This document shows, one piece after another, positions 1-13,566 of a stretch of DNA of 64,000 bases. Origin of the DNA: Gongronella butleri (lineage: Eukaryota; Mucoromycota; Mucoromycetes; Mucorales; Cunninghamellaceae); assembly GCA_025201375.1 (NCBI GenBank), contig JAIWZP010000013.1, forward strand, positions 186,001 through 250,000, read 5' to 3'. How positions within the stretch are numbered: position 1 is the stretch's first letter; each line of letters starts with the position of its first letter. Under the pieces are notes generated by a model. That model had not been told where the DNA came from, did not search any database, and was given only the letters and a program-made list of their open reading frames with translations. The position numbers and the translations under genes are program-made.

Positions 1-682
1 AAAAAAAATAGGTCAGTGAGCACGCTTTGTTTTTTTTTTGTTTTTTTTTTCCTATCCATCCTTTTATTACCTTGTTCGGGATTGGGCGTCGTCAAGGCAG
101 AGTGCATTGAATCACGTTTGCCCAGTTGCTGCAGCAGGTTGATAAAAAAGCGGATTTGCACGGGCGTCGAGTGTTGAAGAAGCGTGTAAATCGTCGCTGT
201 ACGTTCGGCCTCAGAAAGGAATCTAAACCATTGATCCACATGATGCATCTCGTCCTTGAACGTCTAAAACGAAAAAAAGGGAGACCCCCAAAAAAATGAG
301 TCCATGAACCCAGGGAAGAGGGGCGATATGCCAAGGGATAAGGGGGTGGGGGTCCCGCGTTCAAATGATGCCATGGATAAAAAAAAAATTGGGGGTGGGG
401 TGGGGGCACCAAGGGGAGAAAATCCAGACAAGGGGGACGGAAGGCACTTACAGGATCAAAGCTGGCAGAAGCCATGTCCTCCAGATTGCGCTCGTATTGT
501 AAAATGTCATCTTGCAGCAAATTGAGCATATCTGAAGGGAAAAAAAGAAAAAATGATGAGCGACGCGCGTCCAATTGCCTTTTTTTTGTTGCCGACTTGC
601 CTTCAGAGGACGAGGTATAGTTGTTGGGCTTTAACACCTCAGATACGGGTCGTGCGTTGCGACTAAAGTTGGACGGCAGCAT
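1..682 (-). CDS. VTS1: Vts1-family RNA-binding protein, 5' part (runs off the left edge)
   Basis: Exons on the minus strand are about 682-603, 529-452 and 263-71; the gene then enters an intron and leaves the window. Translated exons show the N-terminal Vts1 signature: a start with NARPVSEVLKPNN, then LLQDDILQYERNLEDMASASFDP and a block around QWFRFLSEAERTATIYTLLQ and VQIRFFINLLQQL. In fungal Vts1 this leads to a C-terminal SAM domain that binds stem-loop RNA and promotes mRNA decay; that domain is not visible here. The ATG at 682 is preferred, and an in-frame ATG at 694 would add four residues. The first intron has a GC donor (GAAG|GCAAGT) and a normal AG acceptor; no GT nearby keeps the frame. 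Identity is confident from the conserved block, exon ends slightly less so. Confidence 0.85.
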
Positions 683-2307
683 ATCAAAAAACAAAAATCA
701 AGCAAAGATATGCACACAAAAAGAAAGGGAGGAAGCAGACGAGCAAAAAAAAAACAAGAGAGTGAAAGGGAGACAAGTGAGCGAAAGGGATGTGACAACA
801 AGTGCAAGAAAGGCAGAACACAAAAGAGACTAAAGTTGGAGGGGAGCTGCTTTTTTTTTCCTTTTTAAAGAGAAAGGCGGGAGGTGTGCGTGTATCAAAA
901 GGGAAAAAAAGGGCAAAAGAGAAGCTAGACGGAAAGACGATCTAACAAAATAAAGTGACCAAGAGTGGACAAAAGGGCTTTAGAGAAAAGAAAAAAAAAA
1001 AAGTGGCGAGGATGAGCTACAAGAACGGAAGAACAAAGACAAAAAAAAAAAAAAGATTTCTCTCACACCACGGGCCCAAAAGTCGAGCAGCGACAGGCGG
1101 CGTTTGAAACCATTCTCCCTCGGGACTCTGGCTCCGTTGGAGCGAGATGTGAGGGCGCGACGGGGGGGCGTGTGAGTGAGACAACGGGCGATCCGCCAGT
1201 GTTGTCTTGCTTCATGTTGCACAAAGGGAGGGCAAATCTATTTGCAAACGCCTAACCCCCATTCATCGCATGACCATGTCAAAAAGAGATGTCCTTGCTT
1301 TTTTTTTTTTTTTGCCGAAACCCAAAGATCCGTGCTCAATGCCCTTCTTGGACCACTCCCTCTACTGCCATTTCATTCAAGATTGATCGGCATTGGCCAA
1401 CTCCCGCACTTCCGCTCAAGTTCACCTTTCCCATTTTGTCCCACGGCTGTGCAACGCGCCACCAACGAGTGCCCTCCTGCCATTGGCGTCGCCAATGTGG
1501 CCAAAACAAAGAACCCGGCCGCAAAAGGCAATTTGGCGCCCACAGGCTTTGCAAAAATGTCTCAGTCGCGCGCGCCCGTGCATTCGTCCGCAACGCCATG
1601 CAATTTACCTGTTCTCACCCCTCCGCTGCGCGCGCGTTCACACGCCACCAGTGACACGCCCGCATGATCTTGCGTGCCGCACATCGCCACACTGCATCAA
1701 TTGCGGCACATTGACCGTCGACCCACGAGCATGAAACTCGCCAAAGGTGGACTTGGTGGAAGGAAGGTTGTGGGTCGTGGCCACGCTCAAAAAGCCGAGT
1801 GACGGTTGGAAAATAGCAAACACATCTCCGATTCCCGAAAATGCAATTTTTGGGTGCCCTGCTGCGGCTTGCAATTGGCGAATTGGGCCAGCCTGCCAAG
1901 AATTGAACCAAGCGCTGCAATTTTGAGCCACTAGCTGCAAAAAGTCCGTGATTGGTTGCTTGCGATTCTTCGACGCTTTCGCTTTCAAGGCAAAATGATC
2001 AAAAATAAATTTGAAAACTCTTTTCAACACTTTTAGGACTGTCGAGTAATTTGTTTGCGCGTATGATATGATAGAAAAAAAATCGAATTGTGCACCAATT
2101 ATACAGTATACTGTACCTACTGTATACAGTATACTGTAGTATCATAGCATGGCAGAAATCGTGCTCAACTACCGTAGCACATTCATGGTATTCGCCATTG
2201 TGTCCATTGTATTTTGCTTGCGCGACGGCCGCGTTGGATCCGTTGACGTTTGACCCCGCGTTCGACCTGCCTGCTCAAGACTAAGTTTTGCTATTGTACC
2301 GTCATCA
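683..2307. other. Intergenic DNA upstream of VTS1
   Basis: No gene could be supported. 700-1,060 is purine-rich on the plus strand with many A runs and is probably VTS1 promoter/leader. 1,330-2,030 is GC-richer and open in several frames on both strands, so it may hold an unrecognised exon (see the separate low-confidence ORF). A cluster of TACTGTA/TATACAGTATACTG palindromes lies at about 2,100-2,150. Confidence 0.5.
1638..2030 (-). CDS. Possible unrecognised 130-residue ORF
   Basis: An ATG-initiated open frame of 130 codons begins MLKRVFKFIFDHFALKAK and ends GRVTGGV. Its composition looks protein-like (basic N terminus, aliphatic segment around FQPSLGFLSVATT) and the DNA is more GC-rich than its flanks. 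Against it, other frames of 1,330-1,740 are also open, no family is recognised, and no upstream signal stands out. It could be a real small gene, an exon with a donor near the end of the frame, or a decayed gene. Confidence 0.25.
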   Translation of the reverse strand: MLKRVFKFIFDHFALKAKASKNRKQPITDFLQLVAQNCSAWFNSWQAGPIRQLQAAAGHPKIAFSGIGDVFAIFQPSLGFLSVATTHNLPSTKSTFGEFHARGSTVNVPQLMQCGDVRHARSCGRVTGGV

Positions 2308-3164
2308 CCTACCAAAAAAAAAGTGTCCCCTAGTCAATTTTTCTGCATTGCCATGTGAAAAAATTATCACTTTAATCTCATCTGTATTGATCAATAATGG
2401 CTCGAATGACATGAAACTTTGTACAAACGATGGTTAGGAGGTACTGTATAAAAAAGACTATGAAATTATAAAATGAATACAGAGAGCGGGTTTTGAAATA
2501 GAGCAAAAAAAGGGAACCTGACGCGTCACGCGACGCGACGCGTATCCAAGCTTATACAGTACAATGGCCTGTGGAGACGAGTTGACATTAGGAAACAATA
2601 TCCCCAAATTTTTCTGAGACAATCGTGGAAGTGTCTGATTATTTCTGCCAATTCATTTTAGGGCACATGCGTCGTCATGCCAGAGCGTGGCGTGTCAATT
2701 GGTCAAATTGTCACTGTGACGCGCCAACAGCCAAAAAAGTATGGAAAAATGATTTTACAGTATCTCTAGCAAACAATTTTAATCTCGTTGTTGACTTGAA
2801 ACTATGATAGTCATTTACTTTGAAAGCCTAAGAGTGGATACTATTGAGTGGCTGTGTTTATATCAACCAGGTAGGGCATCACGGTCACATTAAGGAAATC
2901 GCGGCAAATGGCGCGTGTAGGGTTGCTTATTATTGAGAATCTCGATCAAGATCTCGAAATCTCGATCGGCTCTATTTCAAAACCCGCTTACCATATTGAT
3001 CGTTTTATAATTTTAGAGTCTTTTTTGTACCTCCAAACCATCGTTTGTACAAAATTTCATGTCGTTGGAGTCATTATTGATCAATACAGAGGTGATTAAA
3101 GTGATAAATTTTGCAGCCGGCGGCACTGCAGAAAAATTGACTTTGCGACACTTTTTTTGGTAGG
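2308..3164. mobile_element. MITE-like element with ~195-bp terminal inverted repeats
   Basis: The left arm (about 2,308-2,505) and right arm (about 2,968-3,164) are reverse complements of one another with scattered differences. Both contain, in inverted order, CCTACCAAAAAAA, AGTCAATTTTTCTGCA, TTATCACTTTAATC, TGTATTGATCAATAATG, TTGTACAAACGATGG and GCGGGTTTTGAAATAGAGC. The ~460-bp interior has only small ORFs and no recognisable transposase, so this looks like a non-autonomous DNA transposon remnant. Both ends abut TACTGTA/GTACGG-rich DNA, and a target-site duplication could not be assigned. Confidence 0.7.
2968..3164. repeat. Right inverted-repeat arm of the MITE-like element
   Basis: Read on the minus strand this arm follows the left arm (2,308-2,505) almost base for base through the TGATCAATAATG and ACAAACGATGGTT words. 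It ends at GGTAGGG, matching the CCTACC that opens the left arm. Confidence 0.7.
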
Positions 3165-3509
3165 GTACGGTACTGTACAGTAGGGCTGACGCGCGCGCGG
3201 TACAGTATGATAATACTGTTGTATCATCATATGATACTGTGTCATTTTGATGCGATGATGCCTGAGAAATTGCGCGCGCAATAAAGCGTTCTAGTAGTAC
3301 TGTAGAACAGTACGTACACCACATTATTTACGTTTTAAAACCCTGCAAATACGGTAAATACTGTACGCAAATAGCGTGTTTTTCAGACTTTATCGGCCTG
3401 GTGGTGTGCCTCAAGAAAAAAATTTACATCTTGCTTGTTGGAGCCCGCCGCCAGCAGTGAAAAATGTGTCACGACTTAAGCTACTAGAACTACAAGCCTA
3501 CTACTACGG

Positions 3510-4160
3510 CCCAATGTTCAAGAGGGACCCCCGTTCGATTTTTTTTGGACGACTCGAAAATGCCAAAAACCTCCTCTTTGTACTATTTGCGGTCATCATG
3601 CCAACTGCATGGCCGACCCCGCTCAAAAATTGCCTCGTCGCGTTCAGCGCAAAATTTGCAACAAAAAAGCTTAAACCTTCAAAGCGCTACGACCACTTTT
3701 GAAAAATTCAGGGGTCACTCAGGGGTCACACTTTTCAATCTCAGAAAATGCCAAATTTGGGAAATTTCAAACTCCGAGTGATCAATGCATCCCAAACAGG
3801 TAACTCCGACAATTGGCTATTGGTTGACAAAATGGCAGATCGCCTCCTCAGCTCAAGAAAAATAAAAGCCCAGAGAGTGATGACGCATGAACGGCGATCG
3901 ACTGAGAAAATTGCTTACTTTGGGCAAGATTTTTTTGCAAAAATTTAAGGTTTAACACTTCCAAATTAAGGTGCTCAAATTCATGCGTGGAATTTTTTGT
4001 ACGTATTTTTTTTATTTTTTGTTTTACATTTTTTCTTGCGCTGGCTGGACTGGTTTTTGATGAAAAAGTGAATTTTCTCTGCAAGCTTTGGCCATCCATC
4101 CATGCAACTGGATTCATTCGATAGAGATTATTCAGCAGAAGATGCATTCGACACGTTACT
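3510..4160. repeat. Dispersed repeat A, copy 1
   Basis: This stretch is repeated in the same orientation at about 45,187-46,046. Shared words, in order, include CTCGAAAATGCCAAAAACCT, CAACAAAAAAGCTTAA, CGCTACGACCACTTTTGAAA, GGGGTCACTCAGGGGTCACA, GAGTGATCAATGCATCCC, AAACAGGTAACTCCGACAAT and CGCATGAACGGCGATC. No long reading frame is conserved between the copies, so it is treated as an interspersed repeat or relic. TACTGTA-rich DNA adjoins both copies. Confidence 0.75.
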
Positions 4161-4285
4161 GTATGATACTACTGCATTATACAGTTCTACTATTATCTAC
4201 TGTACGGTACAGTACTGTAACAGTGCCATGTTGTGTGTCGTCCAATCTAGGGATGTACGGTACAGTACTGTATTTCAAACATGTG

Positions 4286-4770
4286 TTTGCTTGAAAAAGC
4301 TTGGTTTGACTGAAGCTCAAACATGCAAAATTTTATTTCAATCAACAAGTTTAATCTTTTTTTTTGGTATCATACTACTGTAGGTATGATATTTGGAAAA
4401 GCTTGAAAGCTTGAAAAAATAATGACGAAGGTACTTACTGTATGAATATCGACGTATGCTCTGAATTTTCATCATTTTGGTGGCGGCGTGTTCTTCAATT
4501 TTTGTTTAGAGTTGAGACTACGTTTTGCATTTTCAAGCTTTCGGGCAAGCTTTTTCGATTCAATCAAGCTCGGCTTGAAGCTTGAACTTGAAGCTTGATT
4601 TGTCCTTTAAATGAGGAATCTCACACATTATTCACAGGGAGGAGATCACAGATGTTCAGCATGGGTAATCACGTTCAAAAATATTTTCAAGCTTTTCAAT
4701 CAAGCTCGAAAAATCCGCTTTCAAACGAGCTTAAACAGCTTACGTGGATACAGTAGAGTGAGCTTGAATT
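4286..4770. repeat. AAGCTT-rich degenerate repeat region
   Basis: The hexamer AAGCTT and extensions such as AAGCTTGAA or TTCAAGCTT recur many times in both orientations (for example around 4,300, 4,397-4,415, 4,535-4,600 and 4,690-4,760). No coding potential is seen. Confidence 0.5.
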
Positions 4771-5574
4771 TGTTTGAAATACATCCCTAGTCCAATCAAT
4801 TGCCGAGAACATTGAAGTTGAAACAGTACTGTATTTAACGTACCGTATGATACAGTAATATTTGCTTGGGCATTAAATCATCGTTCTGTACTACCGTACG
4901 TACTACTGTATATATGGTACTGTATCATATCTGCATCAAAAAACGGGTACGGTAGTTCAAGCAACGAGCAAGCGTGCAGGAGCATTTTCATTGTGCTCAC
5001 ACCACCACGCCATGCAAGCAGGCAAGGAGAAAGGAGCCAAGGACATGAGCACATGACGTCGGTCTACTGTAAAAAAAAGAGTCCAACGGCGCGTAGTTGG
5101 CTGTGGCCGCATTGAACCCGTCGCGCATCAATTTTGGTTTGAAAACTCGCCACAGGAGGACCCGGCCTTTTTTTTTTGGGTTGTCGCGTTGTGCTCACAG
5201 ACAGCCCTCAAGTCGCATTATTACAGTATTGGAGTTCCCAGCTTTTCATTTCGCATTTGAATGCGCATCGGGTCCCGCGGAGCGTGTTTAACCATGCGAA
5301 TATCGATTTTACGATACGCTATGAACCTCTGATATTGTACAATTCACTTTTTGAACCATTTATTTTGCTTACTAGTCGAAATGTCCTCAATATATGAATC
5401 AGGTGGTGCCATCGCGACCGATGATTCTCAAAAAACACATATCATATTGGCATAGCATTTCGTTTATTTATGATAATGCTTGGATAAAAAGGCGGCATAG
5501 GACAAGTGGGGCGTGGAAGATCTACAGTACACGCATACGCAAGGGAATGGATTTGGGAGGCGGATAAATTTGGT
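4771..5574. other. Gene-free DNA with TACTGTA/TACAGTA palindromes
   Basis: Contains clustered TACTGTA, GTACGGTA and TATACAGTA-type words at about 4,825-4,960, 5,062 and 5,221. Small ORFs here have no support. The last ~180 bases are the probable 3' flank of the minus-strand enoyl-CoA hydratase gene. Confidence 0.5.
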
Positions 5575-6381
5575 CTAGAGCTTTGCCTGGTCCTTCAAGA
5601 ACTGGTTCCAGTCGGGCTTTTGCTTGTTCATAAACGCGGTGATGCCAAAGACGGCCTCATCCGACTGCATCATGTGCAAGTAGCCCCGTTCGACAACAGC
5701 TTGTACACGCTTGTCCTTTTCAGCATCGGCATGGCCGGCGACGTCGTGGACCAGGCGCTTGATGTTGGCCATGGCGCCGGGGGCGCTGTCGACGAGCATG
5801 TCGACATAGTGCTGGACGGCCTGGTCGAGTTGCGCAGCAGGGACCTTGCGGTCCAAAAAGGTGGACTCGGCCGCAGACACCTTGCGACCCGTCAGCATGT
5901 ACTCGCGCGCCTTGTGCGCACCAACCTCGGGCACAATGTATTGCGAGATGATGGCGGGGATCAGACCGCGCTTGACCTCGGTGAGCGCAAAAAAGGCATC
6001 GTCGACGGCGACGCGAATGTCGGCCGTGAAGAGGAGACCGACGCCGCCGCCAAAGGCGGGCCCATTGACACGCGCAATGACAGGCTTGGGGAACCGGTAC
6101 AGCATGTCAAACGCCTGCAATGCCTTGACAAAGCCCTTTTTGAGCGAATCAGGGTCTGCGCCGCCGCGATTCAGGGACAAATCCATGCCCGTGCAAAAAT
6201 ACTTGCCCGCGCCCGTAAGCACCAGGACGCGCACATTTGGGTCGGCCGCCAGCTTGGGCAATTCGTCAAAAAGCGCCTGTGTCATAACCTCGGTGAACGC
6301 GTTGCCGCGCTTGGGGCGATTCAGCGTCACCGTGGCCACGTGGTTCTTGATATCAAGAAGGATTTGTTGTTCGTCGGACAT
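5575..6381 (-). CDS. Peroxisomal enoyl-CoA hydratase/isomerase-family protein
   Basis: Intronless, 268 residues, the normal size for a crotonase-fold enzyme. It carries LNRPKRGNAFT near the N terminus, the oxyanion-hole region GKYFCTGMDLS (about 60-70), the second oxyanion loop GPAFGGGVGLLFTADIRVA, and ALTEVKRGLIPAI. The C terminus is QAKL, a canonical PTS1 (AKL), so peroxisomal import is expected. The first catalytic Glu of classical hydratases (GGG-x-E) is replaced by Gly in GGGVGLL, while the Glu in LTEVKRG is kept; the reaction may therefore be isomerisation or a specialised hydration rather than standard 2-enoyl-CoA hydration. The GLIPAIIS segment recalls methylglutaconyl-CoA hydratase relatives. 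The start at 6,381 (MSDEQQILLDI) is chosen because upstream in-frame sequence is low-complexity F-rich. A second AKL-ending beta-oxidation gene lies at 40.1 kb. Confidence 0.9.
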   Translation of the reverse strand: MSDEQQILLDIKNHVATVTLNRPKRGNAFTEVMTQALFDELPKLAADPNVRVLVLTGAGKYFCTGMDLSLNRGGADPDSLKKGFVKALQAFDMLYRFPKPVIARVNGPAFGGGVGLLFTADIRVAVDDAFFALTEVKRGLIPAIISQYIVPEVGAHKAREYMLTGRKVSAAESTFLDRKVPAAQLDQAVQHYVDMLVDSAPGAMANIKRLVHDVAGHADAEKDKRVQAVVERGYLHMMQSDEAVFGITAFMNKQKPDWNQFLKDQAKL

Positions 6382-6786
6382 GAGGAGGAAAAAAGTAAGT
6401 GAAAAGTAAGTTCTCTTGGAAGGAAGAAAGACGAGGAAAAAAACGAAAAAAAAAGAGAAGAAAGGTTCGTTTTTATGTAAGAAAAAGGAAGGGTGGGTAA
6501 AAAAAAGGAAAGTGTGGGGGTAAAATAGAGCTGCACAGACAGAAAAAAAGGCACGCAAGGCGATTGGGGGGAGGGTGCAAGGCCGATTTCGTGGTGGGCG
6601 GGCATCAATTGCATGTGACGGAAAATGGGGGTGTCTGGTCACAAAAAAAAAAAAAAAAGAAATCGGTGCACCAGAATAGCGGGTTGTAATCACGATGATG
6701 CCGCTACCGAGAGCCTATTTTTTTCAAAAGACATGAGTCAGGCCACCCAATTGGGCATTAAAAAAAAAGCGTGTCCCTCATGCGGC
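6382..6786. other. Intergenic: enoyl-CoA hydratase promoter and SEC23 3' flank
   Basis: Purine-rich on the plus strand (pyrimidine-rich when read as promoter of the minus-strand gene) with A runs near 6,450, 6,500 and 6,643-6,660. No TATA box or gene is evident. Confidence 0.5.
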
Positions 6787-9974
<3,188 letters not shown>

Positions 9975-10257
9975 ATTAGCACAGAAAAGAAAGAAAAAAG
10001 GTAAGAAAAAGAGATAAAAACCAGAAACAACAAGGGGGAAAGATTGGACGAAACGAAAAAAAAGGCGCAAAAATAAGGGAGGGCGCGGCTGCGAAAAAAA
10101 AAAGTGCGATCATACGTGGCAATTCCGACACTCCCGATTCAGCCTGCGCTTGCATGATCCCGCCAACTCTGTTTGAAAATGCGAACTCTTTTTAAAATGC
10201 TAAATCTTTATTGTAAAAGCGCGTCTAAGAGACTTTTGGTGGAATTAGGCCAGGTAT

Positions 10258-11677
10258 TCATTGCTTGTGAGATTTCACAGGCTTGAGGTAGCAGAGGGGG
10301 CCTGCCCAAACGAGTTGGTGCTTTTGCTTATTGTTGGCCATCAATTGGTGCAGCCACTGGGTGTAGACCACGTAGTAATAGACACCGATACTGGTACCAA
10401 GGTGCCACCAACCGTGGCATTGCGACAGCAAACCAACAGCAAAGGGCGAAATCACGCGGAAATGGCGCAGCGACGAGCAAAACACATTGTCCACGTTCCA
10501 GATGCCAAACGCAAGCAAGAAACTCGCAGCCGCAAGACGGAGCAGCGTCACCATACGCGGATATTCATACTCGTTCACCTTGGCACCGCCGGGCAGCTGG
10601 CGCACCATGTAAATGGATCGGAAAACAATGAAAAACACAAGAAGCGCATATGCCACCTGATGGAAAACGGGATCATTGATGATCAAATACGAGTATGTCA
10701 CAAACACCGAGTATCCGATCAAGAACAACACCAAAGACCACCCGTAGCGCATCTTCTCATACACCTCAATGCTAAAGAAAATCAGAAAATCAGAAAAAAA
10801 ATGAGCCAATTTGCCCGAGTGATCCACTCCTTCATCCCCAATCGCTTGGCCCCTAGCTATCGCCCATGGCCTCCCTGCCCACGCCCATGACGCGACAAAC
10901 CCCTCCCTTTTTTTTTCATATTTGGCGTTTGTTGATAATTGGGTTGCCCCTGGCTCTTTTTGTCTTTTTCTCCGGTTTTACCTATGCCAGACCATGATGC
11001 AGCCCACATAGATCACTAGTAAAAAAAAAAAAAAAAGGAATTGGGATGAATTGGGATGCGACGACTCGGTCGTACAAGGCGTCCATAAAAGGAGCATAGC
11101 CGTTTACGCACGGTGCCGCGGTAAAATTGTACTTACTAGGCAATTCATCGAGCAGCTGCATTTCGTATTGTAGCGTCATATGAAAGAACCACGAGCCAAT
11201 GCCGACAAACATGACGCCCAGATGCGCAACAATGAACGATTTGTTGAATCCATTGGAAATCGTATTGTAAATGCCAAACAAGGACAAAAGAACTATCAAT
11301 GGTGGTGTCAATGAAACAATGAGAGACGCGTGATCATCCCGGTAAAAAAAATGTGCCGCTTGCGCTACTCACAGAAGCTTGTGTTGGTCGTGGTGTTCAC
11401 AAACTCGGCAATGAAGGGCGACAATGCATAGTTTTCCTGGAAGAAATGCAGCGTGAGCACGTTTTCTTTTTAGTTTTCTCGCATTTTGCGCTCCATTCAA
11501 AGCAAGAATTTTACCTCACACCAGTCGATTGTCGACGTCCTAAATTGGACAATGAAAAGCAAACTGTCAGATCCCGGTTCCTTGTCTTTTGTCCTGCGAA
11601 CGACGCGCGCCGGCAAGCCGAAAACGGCAGCAAACTTACGTGGGGCCCCAAAAGTAGTCTTTTTGTGCTAGCGACAT
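10258..11677 (-). CDS. YPC1: Alkaline ceramidase (YPC1/YDC1/ACER family)
   Basis: Six exons: 11677-11640, 11539-11515 (25 nt), 11436-11373, 11292-11137, 11015-10982 (34 nt) and 10771-10258, giving 276 residues. The enzyme hydrolyses ceramide to sphingoid base and fatty acid in ER/Golgi membranes. The family signature is assembled across introns: [25 protein letters not shown] at the N terminus, then [23 protein letters not shown]. These hold the Asp/His residues that ligate catalytic zinc in ACER proteins; the C-terminal CHGWWHLGTSIGVYY adds the remaining histidines. Several hydrophobic helices fit the seven-TM fold. It lies ~280 bp downstream of the SEC23 start in tandem. The microexons were placed using family conservation. 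Confidence 0.93.
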
Positions 11678-12997
11678 GGCTCTCTGGTGCCTAGTTGGGG
11701 AGGGAGAAAAAGAGAGAGAGGGGGGAGAAGTAAAAAAAATAAAGGAAAGTGAAAGAAAGATAAAAAAAAAAAAAAAGAAAAGAGGGAGGACAAAAAAAAG
11801 CGGAAGTTGATGAAAAATAAGGGTCCCGGGATCGCGCTGCTCCTTTTTAATTTTTTTTTTTCTTGCTCGTGCAGGAGCCACCATGAAGCTGTTTCTTCCA
11901 TTTGGCATCACTTTCCCATTTGCCCCTCCAAATGCTGATAGGAAAAAAAAGGGGGGGGGGCAAGCCTTGGGCGCAATTGGTCTCCAATGAGGTGTCTTTA
12001 CAAGGAGAAGGAGAAGGATGGATGGAAGATAAGGCGTTCTTGGACCTTGGCTCATTGCCAAGGTCTCATTGTTCACACCGCGTCGCTTTTTTGTTTGATT
12101 GAACGACGCGGTGTCATTTTTTTTTTTCTACACGAATGGCAAGGAAATACCGGCCAGGAGCTCCGAGAAGGAAGCTAGCCCTATCCAACCACCGTTTCCA
12201 CCACGTGCATTTACGCAATCCACCAAAAGATCTCTCCCACTTTTTTTTTTGCTACTCCCTTTTTTCTTGACATCGCCGCTCCCTCTTTTTATCTTGCCAT
12301 CCAATTTAGCAACCGTCTTCTTGACACAACCAAGATGCGGCGTTGAAAACGTTCATTTTCAACGTGTTTCCGCTCTCCTTACTTTTTTTTTCATGCAATC
12401 AAGAAGCGACAAGCATTCCGCGCATAAGAAAAAATGACCATCGGCTGCCGCGCGTTTGGTTTGTTTCGCCAAGAGAAGCTGGGTTTCCGTGGCACAAAAG
12501 TGAAAGGCGCGACACGAGAGCGTAAAAAAAAAAAAAGGCAAACTGGCTAAAAGCATTGGTTTGACCGAGCATGGCCATTCATGCTGCTTGATAGCAAAGC
12601 AATGAGAGTTGGAATAGGAAGCGTTGCAGATGCATCACGGGTACAAAGGCCGCTAGAATGCAAACAATCTCACAATGTAATTTTTTTTCTGCATTTTCTG
12701 CATTGTTTGCTACTGCTTGAGAGGGTGAGCATCTTGCTTTTCATGTACAAATAGTTTCAGGTGCCTATGAGTCACCATGCTACCCAGCAAAAGTGAAAAA
12801 TAACACCTGGCGATTGTCCAGATTTAATGGATAGTGCTTTTTACAAGCATTATGAACATTTTTTTTTAGGAAACCGTCGCTTGCAAGTGCATTCATGCAA
12901 TTGGCCAGATCATGACAACTTTCTCCTTTCGAATGAGCCCCTTCTCGCGCCTCTGCGGCCTCTGGATGGCGAGCAATGGCGATTTTCAAAATCGCAA
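11678..12997. other. Gene-free DNA upstream of the ceramidase gene
   Basis: 11,700-11,870 is the likely leader/promoter of the minus-strand ceramidase (pyrimidine-rich when read on minus). Many T or A homopolymers and no ORF with family support up to 13.0 kb. Confidence 0.5.
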
Positions 12998-13566
12998 TTT
13001 TTCCAAGGGGTGCAGTCGAGGATTCTCAAATGGCAAAGATTTAGTCCTTCAATCGCCACGCCATTCAATCACATGGTAGACGCCCTTCATTTAACGATAG
13101 AAACGTGATAAAAACCAAGGGTCCGTTGACAGGTTTTGGCGAAAAATGCGTTCTAGACCGAATTTTCTTCACAAGGTGGACTTGACGAAAAGTGATCACA
13201 GCGCCTTGAAACACGCACCATTAAAATGAGCGAGCCTTGATGTGTATGAGGATGTTCATGATCAGTGAAAAATATGATTGCTGACGAAACTGACGCGCGG
13301 CAAAGATTATTATGAATTTTGACGCGTCTGAAAAGCGTGTCGGTTTGACTTTTCCTGCTCGGCGTTTTGCATGAGATTAATGTGCTTGAGCATCTCTTTC
13401 TAGTGCATGCGTTGACGCGGCTCTAGGGCGCGTACTTCCTGCGTAATTCACGAGCAAAGTTAAACATAAATTCACGCATTGCTCGCCATCGAGCAGATGG
13501 ATCACATTATTTTTTTCATATTCTCGTGGTTTCTCCATTCAGTCTCTCTGGTGTGCAAGTTTGACG
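12998..13566. repeat. Dispersed repeat B, copy 1
   Basis: Degenerate direct copy of about 32,301-32,870. Shared landmarks in order are TTTTCCAAGGGG, TCGCCACGCCATTC versus GGCCACGCCATTC, ACACGCACCAT, TTTTGACGCGT, ATTGCTCG(C/T)CAT(C/T)GAGCAGA and TGCAAGTTTG. No conserved reading frame was found; it is probably an old interspersed element. Confidence 0.55.

Noticed and set aside
5506..6402. 298-codon plus-strand ORF opposite the enoyl-CoA hydratase
   Set aside because: Antisense shadow of a conserved intronless gene; its protein has no family motif.
10261..10890. 209-codon plus-strand ORF at the ceramidase locus
   Set aside because: Antisense shadow of the last ceramidase exon.
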